Of a stretch of DNA of 64,000 nucleotides, positions 8,534 through 20,213 are shown piece after piece. The position numbers were made by a program, and so were the translations under genes. Within the stretch, counting starts at the first letter, position 1; each line of letters opens with the position of its first letter. Source of the stretch: an uncultured Roseovarius sp. (lineage in GTDB: Bacteria > Pseudomonadota > Alphaproteobacteria > Rhodobacterales > Rhodobacteraceae); the NCBI GenBank assembly GCA_947503145.1, contig CANNCP010000008.1, forward strand, positions 62,001 to 126,000. The letters are read 5' to 3'. The notes under the pieces are model-generated. The model did not search any database, was not told the origin of the DNA, and worked only from the letters and a program-made list of their open reading frames with translations.

Positions 8534-9753
8534 TGGACGGCTCCAAAGGTTTTGAAGACGCCGTGACCGGCGAACAGAAAATCCGCAATTTCAACATCAA
8601 CTTCGGTCCGCAGCACCCGGCAGCGCATGGTGTGCTGCGCCTTGTGCTGGAGCTGGACGGCGAGATCGTCGAGCGGTGTGATCCACATATCGGCCTGTTG
8701 CACCGTGGCACCGAAAAGCTGATGGAAAGCCGCACCTACCTGCAAAATCTGCCGTATTTCGACCGTCTCGACTATGTGGCGCCGATGAACCAGGAACATG
8801 CCTGGTGTCTGGCCATCGAACGGCTGACCGGCGTCGAAGTGCCCCGCCGTGCCAGCCTGATCCGCGTGCTTTATTCCGAGATCGGGCGCATTCTAAACCA
8901 TCTGATGAACGTAACGACGCAGGCCATGGACGTGGGCGCGCTGACTCCGCCGCTCTGGGGGTTCGAAGAGCGCGAAAAGCTGATGATCTTCTATGAGCGG
9001 GCCTGCGGTGCGCGCCTGCACGCGGCCTATTTCCGTCCCGGCGGCGTACATCGGGACCTGCCCGATGATCTGCTGGACGATATCGTGGCATGGGGCGAGG
9101 GGTTCCCGCAGGTGCTGGATAATATCGAATTGCTGCTGACCGAAAACCGCGTTTTCAAGCAGCGCAACGTCGATATCGGTGTGGTCACGGAGCAAGAGGC
9201 GCTCGACTGGGGGTTCTCGGGTGTCATGGTACGGGGCAGCGGCATGGCGTGGGACCTGCGCCGCGCGCAGCCTTATGAATGCTATGACGAATTCGAGTTT
9301 CAGATCCCCGTCGGCAAGAACGGCGACTGCTATGACCGTTACCTCGTGCGGATGGAAGAGATGCGCCAATCGCTGCACATCATCCTTCAGGCAATCGAGA
9401 AGCTGCGCGCGCCCGAGAACAAGGGCGATATCCTTGCCCGGGGCAAGATCACGCCGCCCAACCGCAGCGACATGAAAACCTCGATGGAGGCGCTCATCCA
9501 TCATTTCAAGCTTTACACCGAAGGGTTCCACGTGCCCGAGGGCGAGATCTATGCCGCCGTCGAGGCACCGAAGGGCGAGTTTGGCGTTTATCTGGTCTCG
9601 GACGGGTCCAACAAACCCTACCGTGCCAAGATCCGCGCGCCAGGGTTCCTGCACCTGCAGGCGATGGATCACATCGCCAGCGGGCACCAGCTGGCCGACG
9701 TGGCGGCCATTATCGGCACGATGGATGTCGTGTTCGGGGAGATCGACAGGTGA
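8533..9753 (+). CDS. nuoD: NADH-quinone oxidoreductase subunit D
   Basis: 49-kDa subunit (406 aa) forming much of the quinone pocket with NuoB. Family signatures: [17 protein letters not shown] with the quinone-contacting His-rich loop, [31 protein letters not shown], and the C-terminal [19 protein letters not shown]-type ending. GAGGAG at 8519-8524 sits 8 bases before ATG 8533; the in-frame GTG at 8530 is less likely. The stop overlaps the ATG of the next ORF (TGATG). Confidence 0.97.
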   Translation: MDGSKGFEDAVTGEQKIRNFNINFGPQHPAAHGVLRLVLELDGEIVERCDPHIGLLHRGTEKLMESRTYLQNLPYFDRLDYVAPMNQEHAWCLAIERLTGVEVPRRASLIRVLYSEIGRILNHLMNVTTQAMDVGALTPPLWGFEEREKLMIFYERACGARLHAAYFRPGGVHRDLPDDLLDDIVAWGEGFPQVLDNIELLLTENRVFKQRNVDIGVVTEQEALDWGFSGVMVRGSGMAWDLRRAQPYECYDEFEFQIPVGKNGDCYDRYLVRMEEMRQSLHIILQAIEKLRAPENKGDILARGKITPPNRSDMKTSMEALIHHFKLYTEGFHVPEGEIYAAVEAPKGEFGVYLVSDGSNKPYRAKIRAPGFLHLQAMDHIASGHQLADVAAIIGTMDVVFGEIDR

Positions 9754-10457
9754 TGCGTGTGGTGACGATGACGGCGCTGGTCGCGTCGCTGGCCGCGCCC
9801 GCCTACGCGGTAGACGCGGCGCGGATTGATGCGCTGCTGGACGTGGCGCGCGCGCAGGGCTGCGTGATCGCCGATCTCGACGCGACGCTTGAGGCCGAAG
9901 GTTTCAGCGATGCGGGCGAAGCCAGGGCCATTATCGGCGCACTTGAGGACCAGAAGAAGGCCAGCCGCGTCGGACCTGCATTGCTGGTGCGCGGCGACGC
10001 CTGCCTGCAAGGGGCCGGACCGACCGAGCGCGAACGGTTCATGGCCGTCATGGGGCGCGGCGACAATTGCCAGAAGCCCGTGGACGGGCTGAACTACAAG
10101 ATGGAAGGCTACGGCCTGACACCTGCACAAGTGGCGTTGCTGCGCGAAGAACTGGAAGGCAATGGCGAGGCGAGCCTGTCGGCGGACGGTGCGACTCTAC
10201 AGATCGAAGCGGGTCAATGCGCCCGGGCACAGGACCTTGCCCAGAGCATCGTGCCGGACCCCGAGCAGGCGTTTCTGGCCTTCATGGCTTCGCATGACTG
10301 CCGCATGGGCAAGCGCGACCAGAAACTGGAGATCCTCAATGCCGGGCTGGACCCGGTGGCGACAGATATCGTGATCGAAAAGTTGGTGAGTGATGGGTCT
10401 GCGATCTACTACGGCCCGGATGAGAGCCTGATCGTCTTCAACGAGCACTGCGGCTAA
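9753..10457 (+). CDS. exported cysteine-containing protein in the nuo operon, unknown function
   Basis: Predicted periplasmic protein of 234 aa. An N-terminal signal peptide ([19 protein letters not shown], cleavage after AYA) is followed by a polar helical body with six cysteines (contexts QGCVI, DACLQ, DNCQK, GQCAR, HDCRM, EHCG), compatible with disulfides outside the cytoplasm. No known domain is recognised. The body seems to contain a loosely repeated module (compare EGFSDAGEARAI with EGYGLTPAQVALL). The ATG at 9753 overlaps the nuoD stop, so translation is probably coupled. An exported product between two cytosolic-arm subunit genes is unusual. A 105-base gap follows before nuoE. Confidence 0.8.
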   Translation: MRVVTMTALVASLAAPAYAVDAARIDALLDVARAQGCVIADLDATLEAEGFSDAGEARAIIGALEDQKKASRVGPALLVRGDACLQGAGPTERERFMAVMGRGDNCQKPVDGLNYKMEGYGLTPAQVALLREELEGNGEASLSADGATLQIEAGQCARAQDLAQSIVPDPEQAFLAFMASHDCRMGKRDQKLEILNAGLDPVATDIVIEKLVSDGSAIYYGPDESLIVFNEHCG

Positions 10458-10562
10458 CGGCAGACAGAACCTCCGCCCGGCGTGCCGGGAGGACTTGGAA
10501 ATAACATTCGACGGGTAAGCGCCTCGCGCGGCGTGCCCGGCCCAAACAGGAGACAGCGCTAG

Positions 10563-11804
10563 ATGCTTCGCCGTCTGTATCACGACCAACCCGAGAGTTT
10601 TGCCTTCTCGCCCGCCAATCTGGCCTGGGTCGAGGCGCAGATCACCAAATTTCCCGAAGGCCGCCAGGCCAGCGCGATCATTCCGCTGTTGTGGCGCGCG
10701 CAGGAACAGGAAGGCTGGCTGACCCGGCCCGCCATCGAAGGCGTGGCCGAGATGCTGGGCATGGCGTATATCCGCGCGCTCGAAGTGGCCTCGTTCTACT
10801 TCATGTTTCAGTTGCAGCCCGTGGGATCGGTGGCGCATATCCAGATCTGCGGCACCACGTCCTGCATGATCTGCGGCGCCGAGGACCTGATCGGTGTCTG
10901 CCGCGAGAAGATCGCAGATACGCCCCTTACCCTTAGCGACGATGGCCGGTTCAGCTGGGAAGAGGTGGAATGCCAGGGTGCCTGTGCAAACGCGCCCATG
11001 GCGATGATCGGCAAGGATTATTATGAGGATCTGACCGCTGCGCGCATGTATGAGATCATCGATGAACTGGCTGCAGGGAAAGTACCCACGCCCGGCCCGC
11101 AGAACGGTCGTTTCGCCGCCGAACCGCTGAGCGGGCTCACCAGCCTCAAGGAGTTCGACAGCGGGCGGACCAAGTATAACGCCAGCGTGCAGTTGGCGCA
11201 TGATCTAGGCGACACGATCAAGCGGATCGACGGCACCGAAGTGCCGCTGCTGGCACCGTGGCACGATAAGGGCGCGCGCCATCAGCCCGCTCCGCCATCG
11301 GTCGCATTGCGCGATACGCCGGTCGCCATCGTCGCCAAGGGCGCGCGACTGGATGAGGTCGACGCCGCCAAGGGTGATGCTGCCAAATCCAAGGCCAAGC
11401 CGAAGCAGGACAACACCACCGACGTGAAGGATGCGCCGAAACCCGCGAAGGCTGCCAAGGCCGGACCGAAGAAGGCGCAGCAGAAGAAAGCTGAAGTCGT
11501 CAGCACGCCAGAGACCGGCACCAAGCCTGCCGCGCTCGACGCGGCGCGCAAGGGCGGGGCGGATAACCTCAAGATGATCAAGGGCGTCGGGCCCAAGCTG
11601 GAAGCGCTGCTCAACCGGCTGGGTTTCTACCATTTCGACCAGATCGCAAACTGGTCGGCGGACGAAGTGGCCTGGGTCGATCAGAACCTCGAAGGGTTCA
11701 AGGGCCGGGTCAGCCGCGATAACTGGGTCGAACAGGCCCGCACACTGGCGACGGGCGGCGAAACTGATTTTGCCAGCCGTGTAAAGAAGGGTGACGTCTA
11801 CTAG
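10563..11804 (+). CDS. nuoE: NADH-quinone oxidoreductase subunit E with C-terminal helix-hairpin-helix extension
   Basis: 24-kDa thioredoxin-like [2Fe-2S] subunit (cluster N1a) of the NADH-oxidising module, here 413 aa against ~165-240 aa usually. Cluster ligands are Cys96 and Cys101 (CGTTSC) and Cys137 and Cys141 (CQGAC). After about residue 210 comes a Lys/Ala/Pro-rich linker, and residues ~335-413 form a helix-hairpin-helix-like domain ([39 protein letters not shown]). The same domain recurs in the next gene. Extended NuoE proteins of this kind are known in Rhodobacterales. AGGAG lies 11 bases before the ATG. Confidence 0.95.
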   Translation: MLRRLYHDQPESFAFSPANLAWVEAQITKFPEGRQASAIIPLLWRAQEQEGWLTRPAIEGVAEMLGMAYIRALEVASFYFMFQLQPVGSVAHIQICGTTSCMICGAEDLIGVCREKIADTPLTLSDDGRFSWEEVECQGACANAPMAMIGKDYYEDLTAARMYEIIDELAAGKVPTPGPQNGRFAAEPLSGLTSLKEFDSGRTKYNASVQLAHDLGDTIKRIDGTEVPLLAPWHDKGARHQPAPPSVALRDTPVAIVAKGARLDEVDAAKGDAAKSKAKPKQDNTTDVKDAPKPAKAAKAGPKKAQQKKAEVVSTPETGTKPAALDAARKGGADNLKMIKGVGPKLEALLNRLGFYHFDQIANWSADEVAWVDQNLEGFKGRVSRDNWVEQARTLATGGETDFASRVKKGDVY

Positions 11805-11854
11805 AAAAGCAGAGCGATACCGACGCGCGCCCGCCATAGGGAGAGGGATCGAAG

Positions 11855-12496
11855 ATGATGACGGACAACAGAGAAGACTGCGGCAGGAAATGCTGGATGA
11901 TGGCTGCGGCTGCGGGCGTCGTCCTTGCGATTTTGTTGATGATTGTCACTGGTCTGGGCTGGTTTTCCAGCCTGCTTCTGGGTGGGCTGGTTTTCGTGAT
12001 CTGCGGATTTGTCTTTCCGATGCTGTTTTGCGCAAATGCCGCACCGGTGGCTGCACCCGAGGCGCCTGCGCCGAGTCCCGCGCCGGAGCCGACAAAAGCC
12101 ACGGCGACTGCGACCCCTGCGCCGAAACCGTCATCCGCACCTGCCGCACCTGCAACCCCGGCCAAGACACCGCCTGCCGCACCCGCTCCGGTCGATGTGG
12201 CACCGGCAGATGGGGCAAAGCCTGAGGGGCTGAATGCGGCACGCGGCGGTGCGCCGGACGACCTCAAGCATATCAAGGGTGTCGGCCCGAAGCTGGAACA
12301 GCTGTTGAATGGCATGGGGTTCTATCATTTCGACCAGATCGCCGCATGGTCTGCCAAGGAAGTGGCCTGGGTCGATGATAATCTTGAAGGGTTCAAGGGC
12401 CGCGTGACCCGCGATGACTGGGTCGCGCAGGCCAAAACGCTCGCCGCAGGTGGCGAGACAGAATTTTCCAAACGCTCCAAGGGCAAGAAGAAGTAA
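11855..12496 (+). CDS. two-TM protein with NuoE-like helix-hairpin-helix C-terminus
   Basis: 213-aa protein: a short cytosolic N-terminus, two hydrophobic segments at about residues 15-38 and 40-60, an Ala/Pro-rich linker (~62-130), then a helix-hairpin-helix-like domain (~135-205) reading [39 protein letters not shown] and WVAQAKTLAAGGETEF. This domain is nearly identical to the NuoE C-terminus encoded just upstream. The pair probably arose by intra-operon duplication. The membrane anchor would place a NuoE-tail mimic at the membrane next to complex I. Its role is unknown; a scaffold or assembly role is inference. Confidence 0.85.
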   Translation: MMTDNREDCGRKCWMMAAAAGVVLAILLMIVTGLGWFSSLLLGGLVFVICGFVFPMLFCANAAPVAAPEAPAPSPAPEPTKATATATPAPKPSSAPAAPATPAKTPPAAPAPVDVAPADGAKPEGLNAARGGAPDDLKHIKGVGPKLEQLLNGMGFYHFDQIAAWSAKEVAWVDDNLEGFKGRVTRDDWVAQAKTLAAGGETEFSKRSKGKKK

Positions 12497-12508
12497 GGAC
12501 GCCAAAAC

Positions 12509-12733
12509 GTGACGCAAGGCACCAGAGATACCGAGCACATGCAAGGACGGCGCGCCGCGCTGGTGATTGCCGGCACGGCGGTGCTATGGGTGCTGGCAAC
12601 GCTGATCGGCGGCAAGATGGGCCTCAGCCCGCGGATGCTTGCGCTTGCAGACCTGGCCGCACTTGGCGGTTTTGTCTGGGCGCTTTGGATGGTTTTCAAT
12701 ATCTGGCGTGCGCGCCGGGACAATCAGGGGTAG
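12509..12733 (+). CDS. small two-TM protein (DUF5337-like)
   Basis: 74-aa protein with two predicted transmembrane helices ([20 protein letters not shown] and the [18 protein letters not shown] region) and a basic C-terminus (RARRDNQG). It matches my memory of the DUF5337 family found in rhodobacterial nuo operons, but no search was run. The start is GTG at 12509, with AAGGA about 9 bases upstream; ATG 12539 would cut the N-terminus and lacks a site. It ends 7 bases before nuoF, so co-translation is likely. Function unknown. Confidence 0.7.
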   Translation: MTQGTRDTEHMQGRRAALVIAGTAVLWVLATLIGGKMGLSPRMLALADLAALGGFVWALWMVFNIWRARRDNQG

Positions 12734-12740
12734 TGGCGGA

Positions 12741-14032
<1,292 letters not shown>

Positions 14033-14036
<4 letters not shown>

Positions 14037-14161
14037 GACATCTTTCGATCTTTCCGGCGCTGCTGGCAGGTGGCGATGCAGCAGATCTGGTGGTCAGTCT
14101 GGTCGCGGGCAATGCGGACGGACGCATGCCGTATGACATTCTTTGCTGGACCGGCGAATAG
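14033..14161 (+). CDS. possible 42-aa ORF coupled to nuoF
   Basis: A short frame from ATG 14033 (overlapping the nuoF TGA as ATGA) to TAG at 14159-14161. The product starts [20 protein letters not shown] and is mildly hydrophobic at the N-terminus; no domain is seen. The overlap geometry is the same as at other true junctions in this operon, but the ORF is short and could be a chance frame or a decayed gene. Confidence 0.3.
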
Positions 14162-14175
14162 GGGAGCGGCATCAT

Positions 14176-14601
14176 ATGCAGGATTTCGCACAATACGGGC
14201 ACGCGATCACCGCGATGGCGCTGATGGGGGTGATGACCCTCGTGATCGGCCCGATGACGGCGATCCGCAAGTCGGCGGATGGGCTGGCGCCCGGGGCGAC
14301 GCCGCCGCAGGATTATGCCAATGCCACCTATCGCTGGCACCGGGCCTATAGCAACGCGATCGAATCGACGGGTATCTTTGCGCTGGTCACGCTGGCGGCA
14401 ATTCTGGCCGGGGCGACCGCATTTTGGGTGAACCTCTTTGCGGCGGGATTCTTCATCTCGCGGGTGGTGATGCTGGTTATCCATTTACGCGGCGGCAAGG
14501 CGGATAGAGGGGCGCGCTCCATGGCCTATGCTCTGGGCGCGCTGATGTGCATGCTGCTGGCGTTCGCGGCAATTTTAGCAGTTTTTGGAGGGGTGGCATG
14601 A
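14176..14601 (+). CDS. MAPEG family membrane protein
   Basis: 141-aa integral membrane protein with four hydrophobic segments, like the MAPEG family (microsomal glutathione transferase/eicosanoid-type proteins and their bacterial relatives). The conserved pattern around NATYRWHRAYSNAIESTGIFALVTL, with Arg/His and Asn-x-x-Glu in the first half, supports the call. ATG 14176 is chosen because it begins just before the first hydrophobic helix. Its last bases overlap the next ORF (ATGA). It is not a standard complex I subunit, and its substrate and role are unknown. Confidence 0.8.
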   Translation: MQDFAQYGHAITAMALMGVMTLVIGPMTAIRKSADGLAPGATPPQDYANATYRWHRAYSNAIESTGIFALVTLAAILAGATAFWVNLFAAGFFISRVVMLVIHLRGGKADRGARSMAYALGALMCMLLAFAAILAVFGGVA

Positions 14602-14936
14602 CTGGAATGCGGATCATGGCGGGCGTTCTGGCCGCCGTGCTGGCCCTCGGGGCCTGCACCAAACCGGGCGAGCGCGAATTGTTCGATGGTAAATTCTACC
14701 CTGCAAAGGCCAAGAAGGACGGCGACCGACGCGAGAATTTCTCTGTCTCGGTGCGCCGCGTCGGGCAGGGTATCGAAGGCGCGCGCAAGGCCGGGCGTCA
14801 CGCGGGCATTCGCTACTGCGTCGAGACTTTTGGCGATTCCGCGATCACGTGGAAGCCGGGATCGGACCCCGATGCGGCGACCGTCGTGACCGAAGGCGAT
14901 AGCCTGACGCTGCGCGGGAGCTGTGTGGAATGGTAG
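14598..14936 (+). CDS. small predicted lipoprotein in the nuo operon
   Basis: 112-aa protein with a lipoprotein signal: MTGMRIMAGVLAAVLALGAC, lipobox LGAC, modified Cys at residue 20. The mature part is basic, then reads GIRYCVETFGDS and ends with GSCVEW, with two further cysteines that could pair. No domain is recognised. The ATG overlaps the MAPEG gene stop (ATGA), so the two are likely translated together. Location in the periplasm, anchored to a membrane, is inferred. Confidence 0.75.
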   Translation: MTGMRIMAGVLAAVLALGACTKPGERELFDGKFYPAKAKKDGDRRENFSVSVRRVGQGIEGARKAGRHAGIRYCVETFGDSAITWKPGSDPDAATVVTEGDSLTLRGSCVEW

Positions 14937-15063
14937 GTTTTCCGCCGATATCAGCCGGTTTTCGCCTCTGTTATTGCATAACAAGGGTGCCAGACTCCAT
15001 TTGCATCCCCGAAGGACCCGCCAGTTTGCGGGCCTCTCGGCATGCATCAAGAGGAGTTTCAAC

Positions 15064-15468
15064 ATGCGCATGATTACCACTACCATTCTCAGCCTCACCC
15101 TGATGGGGTTTGCCGCACAGGACGCTCAGGCGGGGCTGCGTGAAGAGCGCGACATCAACGCGGGTCTTCTGACCATTGCCGTGGCCGACAAGATCCGCCG
15201 CGCTTGCGGTGATATATCGGGCCAGCTCTGGACCGCGCGATCCTATCTCGTCGGGCTCAAGAAGATCGCCGCCGAGCGCGGATATACCCAGGCCGAAATC
15301 GACGCCTATGTGAACGACTCCGACAACAAGGCCGAGATGCGCAAGCTGCGCAACACCTATTTCCAGTCAAAAGGCGCCAGCAACCTGGACCATGCGAGCC
15401 TGTGTAAACTGGGCCGAACCGAAATTGCCGCGCAGACGCAGATCGGCGCCTTTCTCAAAGCAAAGTGA
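15064..15468 (+). CDS. exported small protein (DUF5333-like)
   Basis: 134-aa protein with a signal peptide (MRMITTTILSLTLMGFAAQDAQA) and a helical mature part carrying two cysteines (RACGD, SLCKL). It resembles the DUF5333 family that I associate with rhodobacterial nuo operons; this was not checked by search. GAGGAG at about 15051 precedes ATG 15064, so in-frame codons further upstream are rejected. It lies 6 bases before nuoG. Role unknown; exported proteins tied to complex I genes are unusual. Confidence 0.75.
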   Translation: MRMITTTILSLTLMGFAAQDAQAGLREERDINAGLLTIAVADKIRRACGDISGQLWTARSYLVGLKKIAAERGYTQAEIDAYVNDSDNKAEMRKLRNTYFQSKGASNLDHASLCKLGRTEIAAQTQIGAFLKAK

Positions 15469-15474
15469 ACGCAT

Positions 15475-17484
15475 ATGACTGACCTTCGCAAGATCATCAT
15501 CGACGGAACCCAGATCGAAGTGGACGGGGCCATGACCCTGATTCAGGCTTGCGAGGAGGCGGGCGTGGAAATCCCGCGTTTTTGCTATCACGAGAGGCTG
15601 ACGATCGCTGGTAACTGCCGTATGTGCCTTGTGGAGGTCGTCGGAGGACCGCCAAAGCCGACCGCATCCTGCGCGATGCAGGTGCGCGATCTGCGCCCCG
15701 GTCCCGAGGGCCAGCCGCCGGTCGTGAAAACCAACTCGCCCATGGTCAAGAAGGCCCGTGAGGGCGTGATGGAGTTCCTGCTGATCAACCATCCGCTGGA
15801 TTGCCCGATCTGCGATCAGGGTGGTGAATGCGACCTGCAGGATCAGGCGATGGCCTACGGCGTCGATTTTTCGCGCTTCCGCGAGCCCAAGCGCGCCAGC
15901 ATCGACCTTGATCTGGGGCCGCTGGTCGAAACCCACATGACCCGCTGTATTTCGTGCACGCGCTGCGTGCGCTTTACCACCGAGGTGGCCGGCATCCAGA
16001 TGATGGGCCAGACCGGACGCGGCGAGGATGCCGAGATCACCACCTATCTTGGCGGGACGCTGGACAGCAACATGCAGGGCAACATCATCGACCTGTGCCC
16101 GGTGGGCGCGCTGGTCAGCAAGCCCTATGCCTTTACTGCACGCCCCTGGGAGCTGACCAAGACCGAGAGCATCGACGTCATGGATGCACTGGGCAGCAAT
16201 ATCCGCGTCGATACCAAGGGCCGCGAAGTCATGCGCTTCTTGCCGCGCAACCATGACGGCGTGAACGAGGAATGGATTTCCGACAAGACGCGTTTTGTCT
16301 GGGACGGGCTGCGCCGCCAGCGGCTGGACCGCCCTTACATCCGCGAAAACGGCAAGCTGCGCCCTGCGAGCTGGCCCGAGGCGCTGAGCGCGGCTGCGGC
16401 TGCGATGAAGGGCAAAAAGGTAACCGGCCTTGTCGGTGATCTGGCCCCGGTAGAGGCGGCGTTTGCGCTGAAGAACCTGATCGAAGGTCTGGGCGGCCAT
16501 GTCGAATGCCGCACTGACGGCGCGAAGCTGCCTGAGGGCAACCGGTCGGGCTATGTCGGAACCGCGACCATCGAAGAAATTGACACGGCGGAAACGATCC
16601 TGCTGATCGGCGCCGACCCTCGCGTCGAGGCGCCGGTGCTGAATGCCCGTATCCGCAAGGCCTGGCTGGCCGGGGCACACGTGGGTATGATCGGGCCCAA
16701 GGTTGATCTGACCTTTGATTACCATCATTTCGGCACGGGTCGCGATGCGCTGACGGATCTGGTCGGCAAGGTCGAGGCAAAGCCCGGCACGATCGTGATC
16801 GTGGGCCAAGGCGCGTTGCAGGAAGCCGATGGCGCGGCAGTGCTGGGCCAGGCGATGGCCTATACCCAGGGTGCCGGTGGCAAGCTGCTGGTTCTGCACA
16901 CCGCTGCGGGCCGTGTGGGGGCAATGGATGCGGGCTGTACCACGACAGGCGGCATGGAGGCTGCGCTGGACGGGGCAGAGGTGATCTATAACCTCGGCGC
17001 TGACGAGATCGACGTGAAGGCCGGCCCGTTCGTGATCTATCAGGGCAGCCACGGTGACCGGGGCGCGCACCGCGCCGACGTGATCCTGCCGGGTGCGGCC
17101 TATACCGAGGAGCAGGGTCTGTTCGTCAACACCGAAGGCCGCCCGCAACTGGCACTGCGCGCCAGCTTTGCGCCCGGCGAGGCTAAGGAGAACTGGGCGA
17201 TCCTGCGCGCGCTCTCGGGCGAACTGGGCGCGGTGCTGCCCTATGACAGCCTGCCGCAGTTGCGCCAGGCGCTGGTCGAGGCCGTGCCACTTCTGGCCGC
17301 GATCGACGAGGTGCCGGAAAACGACTGGCAGCCGCTGGAAGTGTCCAAGCCGGGCAGCGCCGACTTCCGGATCGCGATCAAGGATTTCTACCTGACCAAC
17401 CCGATTGCCCGTGCCAGTACCCTGATGGCAGAGCTGAGCGCCGGTGCCAAAGCGCGCAGCGCCGAGCCGGTAGCCGCTGAGTGA
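15475..17484 (+). CDS. nuoG: NADH-quinone oxidoreductase subunit G
   Basis: 75-kDa iron-sulfur subunit (669 aa) of the NADH module, carrying N1b, N4 and N5. The N-terminus has the ferredoxin-like [2Fe-2S] pattern ([25 protein letters not shown]), then [19 protein letters not shown] and [13 protein letters not shown]. The rest is a molybdopterin-oxidoreductase-like domain that has lost its cofactor in this family. The stop overlaps the ATG of the next ORF (TGATG at 17482-17486). Confidence 0.97.
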   Translation: MTDLRKIIIDGTQIEVDGAMTLIQACEEAGVEIPRFCYHERLTIAGNCRMCLVEVVGGPPKPTASCAMQVRDLRPGPEGQPPVVKTNSPMVKKAREGVMEFLLINHPLDCPICDQGGECDLQDQAMAYGVDFSRFREPKRASIDLDLGPLVETHMTRCISCTRCVRFTTEVAGIQMMGQTGRGEDAEITTYLGGTLDSNMQGNIIDLCPVGALVSKPYAFTARPWELTKTESIDVMDALGSNIRVDTKGREVMRFLPRNHDGVNEEWISDKTRFVWDGLRRQRLDRPYIRENGKLRPASWPEALSAAAAAMKGKKVTGLVGDLAPVEAAFALKNLIEGLGGHVECRTDGAKLPEGNRSGYVGTATIEEIDTAETILLIGADPRVEAPVLNARIRKAWLAGAHVGMIGPKVDLTFDYHHFGTGRDALTDLVGKVEAKPGTIVIVGQGALQEADGAAVLGQAMAYTQGAGGKLLVLHTAAGRVGAMDAGCTTTGGMEAALDGAEVIYNLGADEIDVKAGPFVIYQGSHGDRGAHRADVILPGAAYTEEQGLFVNTEGRPQLALRASFAPGEAKENWAILRALSGELGAVLPYDSLPQLRQALVEAVPLLAAIDEVPENDWQPLEVSKPGSADFRIAIKDFYLTNPIARASTLMAELSAGAKARSAEPVAAE

Positions 17485-17894
17485 TGCACTGCCGTGTACC
17501 CATATCCCTGAGCGTTTGCGCGCTCATTGTCACCGGCGGTGTCTCGGGTTGCGAGCCTGTGGACCCGGCGGAGACCAGCCGCTTTGCGCCGCATTACCGC
17601 GGCGTCGAAACACAGCTGCTGGATGGTGATCTGGTGAGTTTCCACGTTGTGATGACCGGCGCCCGTACAACCGCGGATGTGGATCGCTACGCCGCCTGCG
17701 CTGCGGCGCAGTATGCCCTTATCCGTGGATATGGCTTTGCCCGGCATTTGCGCACGAATATCGTCGAAGAGGGTGGCATCTGGCGCGGTGATGCGGTTTA
17801 TACGATCTCAGCGGCCCTGCCGCGCGGGCTAAAGACAATCGACGCGGAAGTCGTCGCCGCCAACTGTGCGGAAAACGGAATACCGATGGTGTGA
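17484..17894 (+). CDS. predicted lipoprotein between nuoG and nuoH
   Basis: 136-aa product. The N-terminus [20 protein letters not shown] ends in a lipobox-like VSGC, so it is probably exported and lipidated. The mature part contains [20 protein letters not shown] and ends with [12 protein letters not shown], giving further cysteines. ATG 17484 overlaps the nuoG stop; GTG 17481 is an alternative. No domain recognised. It is the fourth exported protein interspersed in this operon and ends 7 bases before nuoH. Confidence 0.7.
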   Translation: MHCRVPISLSVCALIVTGGVSGCEPVDPAETSRFAPHYRGVETQLLDGDLVSFHVVMTGARTTADVDRYAACAAAQYALIRGYGFARHLRTNIVEEGGIWRGDAVYTISAALPRGLKTIDAEVVAANCAENGIPMV

Positions 17895-17901
17895 GGACCT
17901 G

Positions 17902-18939
17902 ATGGCTGAATTCTTTACAACACCTTTTGGAACTCTGGTGATCATTGCGGCGCAATGCCTCGCGGTTCTCGGATTTGTCATGATATCGCTGCTGTTTCTG
18001 GTCTACGGCGACCGCAAGATATGGGCGGCGGTCCAGATGCGGCGCGGCCCCAACGTGGTGGGGACTTTCGGTATCCTGCAATCGGTGGCCGATGCGCTGA
18101 AATACGTGGTCAAGGAAGTGGTGGTGCCTGCGGGCGCGGATAAGGCCGTGTTCATGTTGGCCCCGCTCACCAGCTTCGTGCTGGCGGTCATCGCCTGGGC
18201 GGTCATCCCGTTCGCCGATGGCTGGGTCATCAGCGATCTGAACGTGGCGATCCTCTATGTCTTTGCCGTTTCCTCGCTGGAGATCTACGGCGTGATCATG
18301 GGCGGCTGGGCGTCGAACTCGAAATACGCGTTCCTGGGCAGCCTGCGCTCTGCGGCGCAGATGATTTCCTACGAGGTCAGCATTGGCCTGATCATCATCG
18401 GCGTCATCATCTCGACCGGGTCGCTGAATTTTGGGGCCATCGTCATGGCACAGGATACCAATTACGGCTTCTTCGGCTGGTACTGGCTGCCGCATCTGCC
18501 GATGGTGGTCCTGTTCTTCATCTCGGCGCTGGCCGAAACCAACCGGCCGCCGTTCGACCTGCCAGAGGCGGAATCCGAGCTGGTGGCGGGCTATCAGGTG
18601 GAATATTCCTCGACGCCGTTCCTGCTGTTCATGGCGGGCGAATATATCGCGATCTTCCTGATGTGTGCGCTTACGTCGCTGCTGTTCTTCGGCGGCTGGC
18701 TGTCACCCATTCCGGGCCTGCCGGACGGTGCGCTGTGGATGGTCGGCAAGATGGCGTTTTTCTTCTTTCTTTTCGCGATGGTCAAGGCGATCACGCCGCG
18801 CTACCGCTACGACCAATTGATGCGCATCGGCTGGAAAGTGTTCCTGCCGCTGTCTTTGGGCTGGGTTGTGCTCATCGCGTTCCTGGCGAAATTCGAAGTG
18901 TTGGGCGCATTCTGGGCGCGCTATGCAATGGGGGGCTGA
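17902..18939 (+). CDS. nuoH: NADH-quinone oxidoreductase subunit H
   Basis: Membrane subunit (345 aa, about eight transmembrane helices) that forms the entry of the quinone channel. Family signatures: [37 protein letters not shown], and [23 protein letters not shown], the loop that contacts NuoD and NuoB. GAGGA at 17892-17896 precedes ATG 17902. A methyltransferase-like gene follows after 4 bases, before nuoI. Confidence 0.97.
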   Translation: MAEFFTTPFGTLVIIAAQCLAVLGFVMISLLFLVYGDRKIWAAVQMRRGPNVVGTFGILQSVADALKYVVKEVVVPAGADKAVFMLAPLTSFVLAVIAWAVIPFADGWVISDLNVAILYVFAVSSLEIYGVIMGGWASNSKYAFLGSLRSAAQMISYEVSIGLIIIGVIISTGSLNFGAIVMAQDTNYGFFGWYWLPHLPMVVLFFISALAETNRPPFDLPEAESELVAGYQVEYSSTPFLLFMAGEYIAIFLMCALTSLLFFGGWLSPIPGLPDGALWMVGKMAFFFFLFAMVKAITPRYRYDQLMRIGWKVFLPLSLGWVVLIAFLAKFEVLGAFWARYAMGG

Positions 18940-18943
18940 TCCT

Positions 18944-19714
18944 TTGGGGATCGACTATGTTCTGTTTGACCGGCTCGTTGAGCTGAGCACGCGCTTCCGG
19001 CCCGAGGGTCGGACGCTGATGCTTGGCCGACAGAGTTTCGGTATTCAGACCAAGCACCGCCAATTGTATGAACAGACGCTGCGGCGTCACGGGATCGATG
19101 GCAAACGTTTCGATTTTCTGCAAGAAGACGGTTTTGCCGAGACGCTGATGACCAAGCTGGGCTTTGGTCAGATGGAAACGATGGATTTCTCGGATTACGA
19201 GGGGGCGGATGTCCTGCACGATCTGAACAAGAAGCCCAGCAGGAAGCTTGAAAACAAGTTTGATCTGATCTTTGACGGTGGCACGGTGGAGCATGTATTC
19301 AACGTGCCGATGGCGCTTGAAGGGCTTTTTCGGATGCTCAAGCCCGGCGGGCGGCTGATCAGCGCCAATGGGCTGAATGGCTGGTATGGGCATGGCATGT
19401 ACCAGTTCAACCCAGAGTTGGTCTGGACCTTCTGGAAGCGCGCTTGCAACTGTAATGTGATTGATTGCCGCGCTGTACCGGTAGAGCCCGAGGATGGTTT
19501 CGGCCAGATTGAATTTCAGGACCCGGCGCTGACCGGGGTGCGGCTGAAGCTGAAGAACAAGATCGGGCCGGGGCGTACCTACCTGTATTACGAGATCGAA
19601 AAGACCGAAGAGTCGCACCTGCCGGACTTTGCGCTGCAAAGCGACTACGAGACCCGCTGGAACGGACATGCAAATGCCGGTAAGACCCACCTTGAATCAG
19701 ACGTGAGGAGCTAA
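18944..19714 (+). CDS. class I methyltransferase-like protein between nuoH and nuoI
   Basis: About 256 aa. The central part ([22 protein letters not shown], then [12 protein letters not shown]) matches the second half of the Rossmann-like SAM-methyltransferase fold, including the post-II KPGG loop. The usual glycine-rich motif I (GxGxG) is not visible; the equivalent place reads [15 protein letters not shown]. It therefore resembles the divergent branch with a [14 protein letters not shown] motif found among surface-polysaccharide genes. No ATG is well placed: TTG 18944 has a G-run 8 bases upstream, and ATG 18923 would overlap nuoH. nuoI starts 4 bases after its stop. Substrate unknown. Confidence 0.7.
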   Translation: MGIDYVLFDRLVELSTRFRPEGRTLMLGRQSFGIQTKHRQLYEQTLRRHGIDGKRFDFLQEDGFAETLMTKLGFGQMETMDFSDYEGADVLHDLNKKPSRKLENKFDLIFDGGTVEHVFNVPMALEGLFRMLKPGGRLISANGLNGWYGHGMYQFNPELVWTFWKRACNCNVIDCRAVPVEPEDGFGQIEFQDPALTGVRLKLKNKIGPGRTYLYYEIEKTEESHLPDFALQSDYETRWNGHANAGKTHLESDVRS

Positions 19715-19718
19715 GCGG

Positions 19719-20213
19719 ATGGCGAATGTAGATTACGGACGCGCGGCCTGGTATTTTCTGCTGGGCGATTGGTTTCTGGGCTTCAAGGTGGGGTTCAAGT
19801 ATTTCTTTGGCCCCAAGGCGACGCTGAACTACCCGCATGAAAAAGGCTATCTAAGCCCGCGCTTTCGCGGCGAACATGCGTTGCGCCGCTATCCCAACGG
19901 CGAAGAACGCTGCATCGCCTGCAAGCTCTGCGAGGCAATCTGTCCCGCGCAGGCCATCACCATCGACGCGGAACCCCGCGATGATGGCAGCCGCCGCACC
20001 ACGCGTTATGACATCGACATGACGAAATGCATCTATTGCGGTTTCTGTCAGGAGGCCTGCCCGGTGGATGCCATCGTCGAGGGACCGAATTTCGAGTTTG
20101 CCACCGAGACCCGCGAAGAGCTGTTTTACGACAAGGCCAAACTTTTGGCCAACGGCGACCGCTGGGAAGCCGAGATCGCCCGGAACTTGGAAATGGATGC
20201 ACCCTACCGATGA
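19719..20213 (+). CDS. nuoI: NADH-quinone oxidoreductase subunit I
   Basis: Ferredoxin-like subunit (164 aa) with two [4Fe-4S] clusters, N6a and N6b, linking the NADH module to N2. The ligands are Cys65/68/71/75 ([11 protein letters not shown]) and Cys104/107/110/114 ([11 protein letters not shown]). GAGGAG lies 8 bases before ATG 19719. The stop overlaps the ATG of the next gene (ATGA at 20210). Confidence 0.97.
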   Translation: MANVDYGRAAWYFLLGDWFLGFKVGFKYFFGPKATLNYPHEKGYLSPRFRGEHALRRYPNGEERCIACKLCEAICPAQAITIDAEPRDDGSRRTTRYDIDMTKCIYCGFCQEACPVDAIVEGPNFEFATETREELFYDKAKLLANGDRWEAEIARNLEMDAPYR

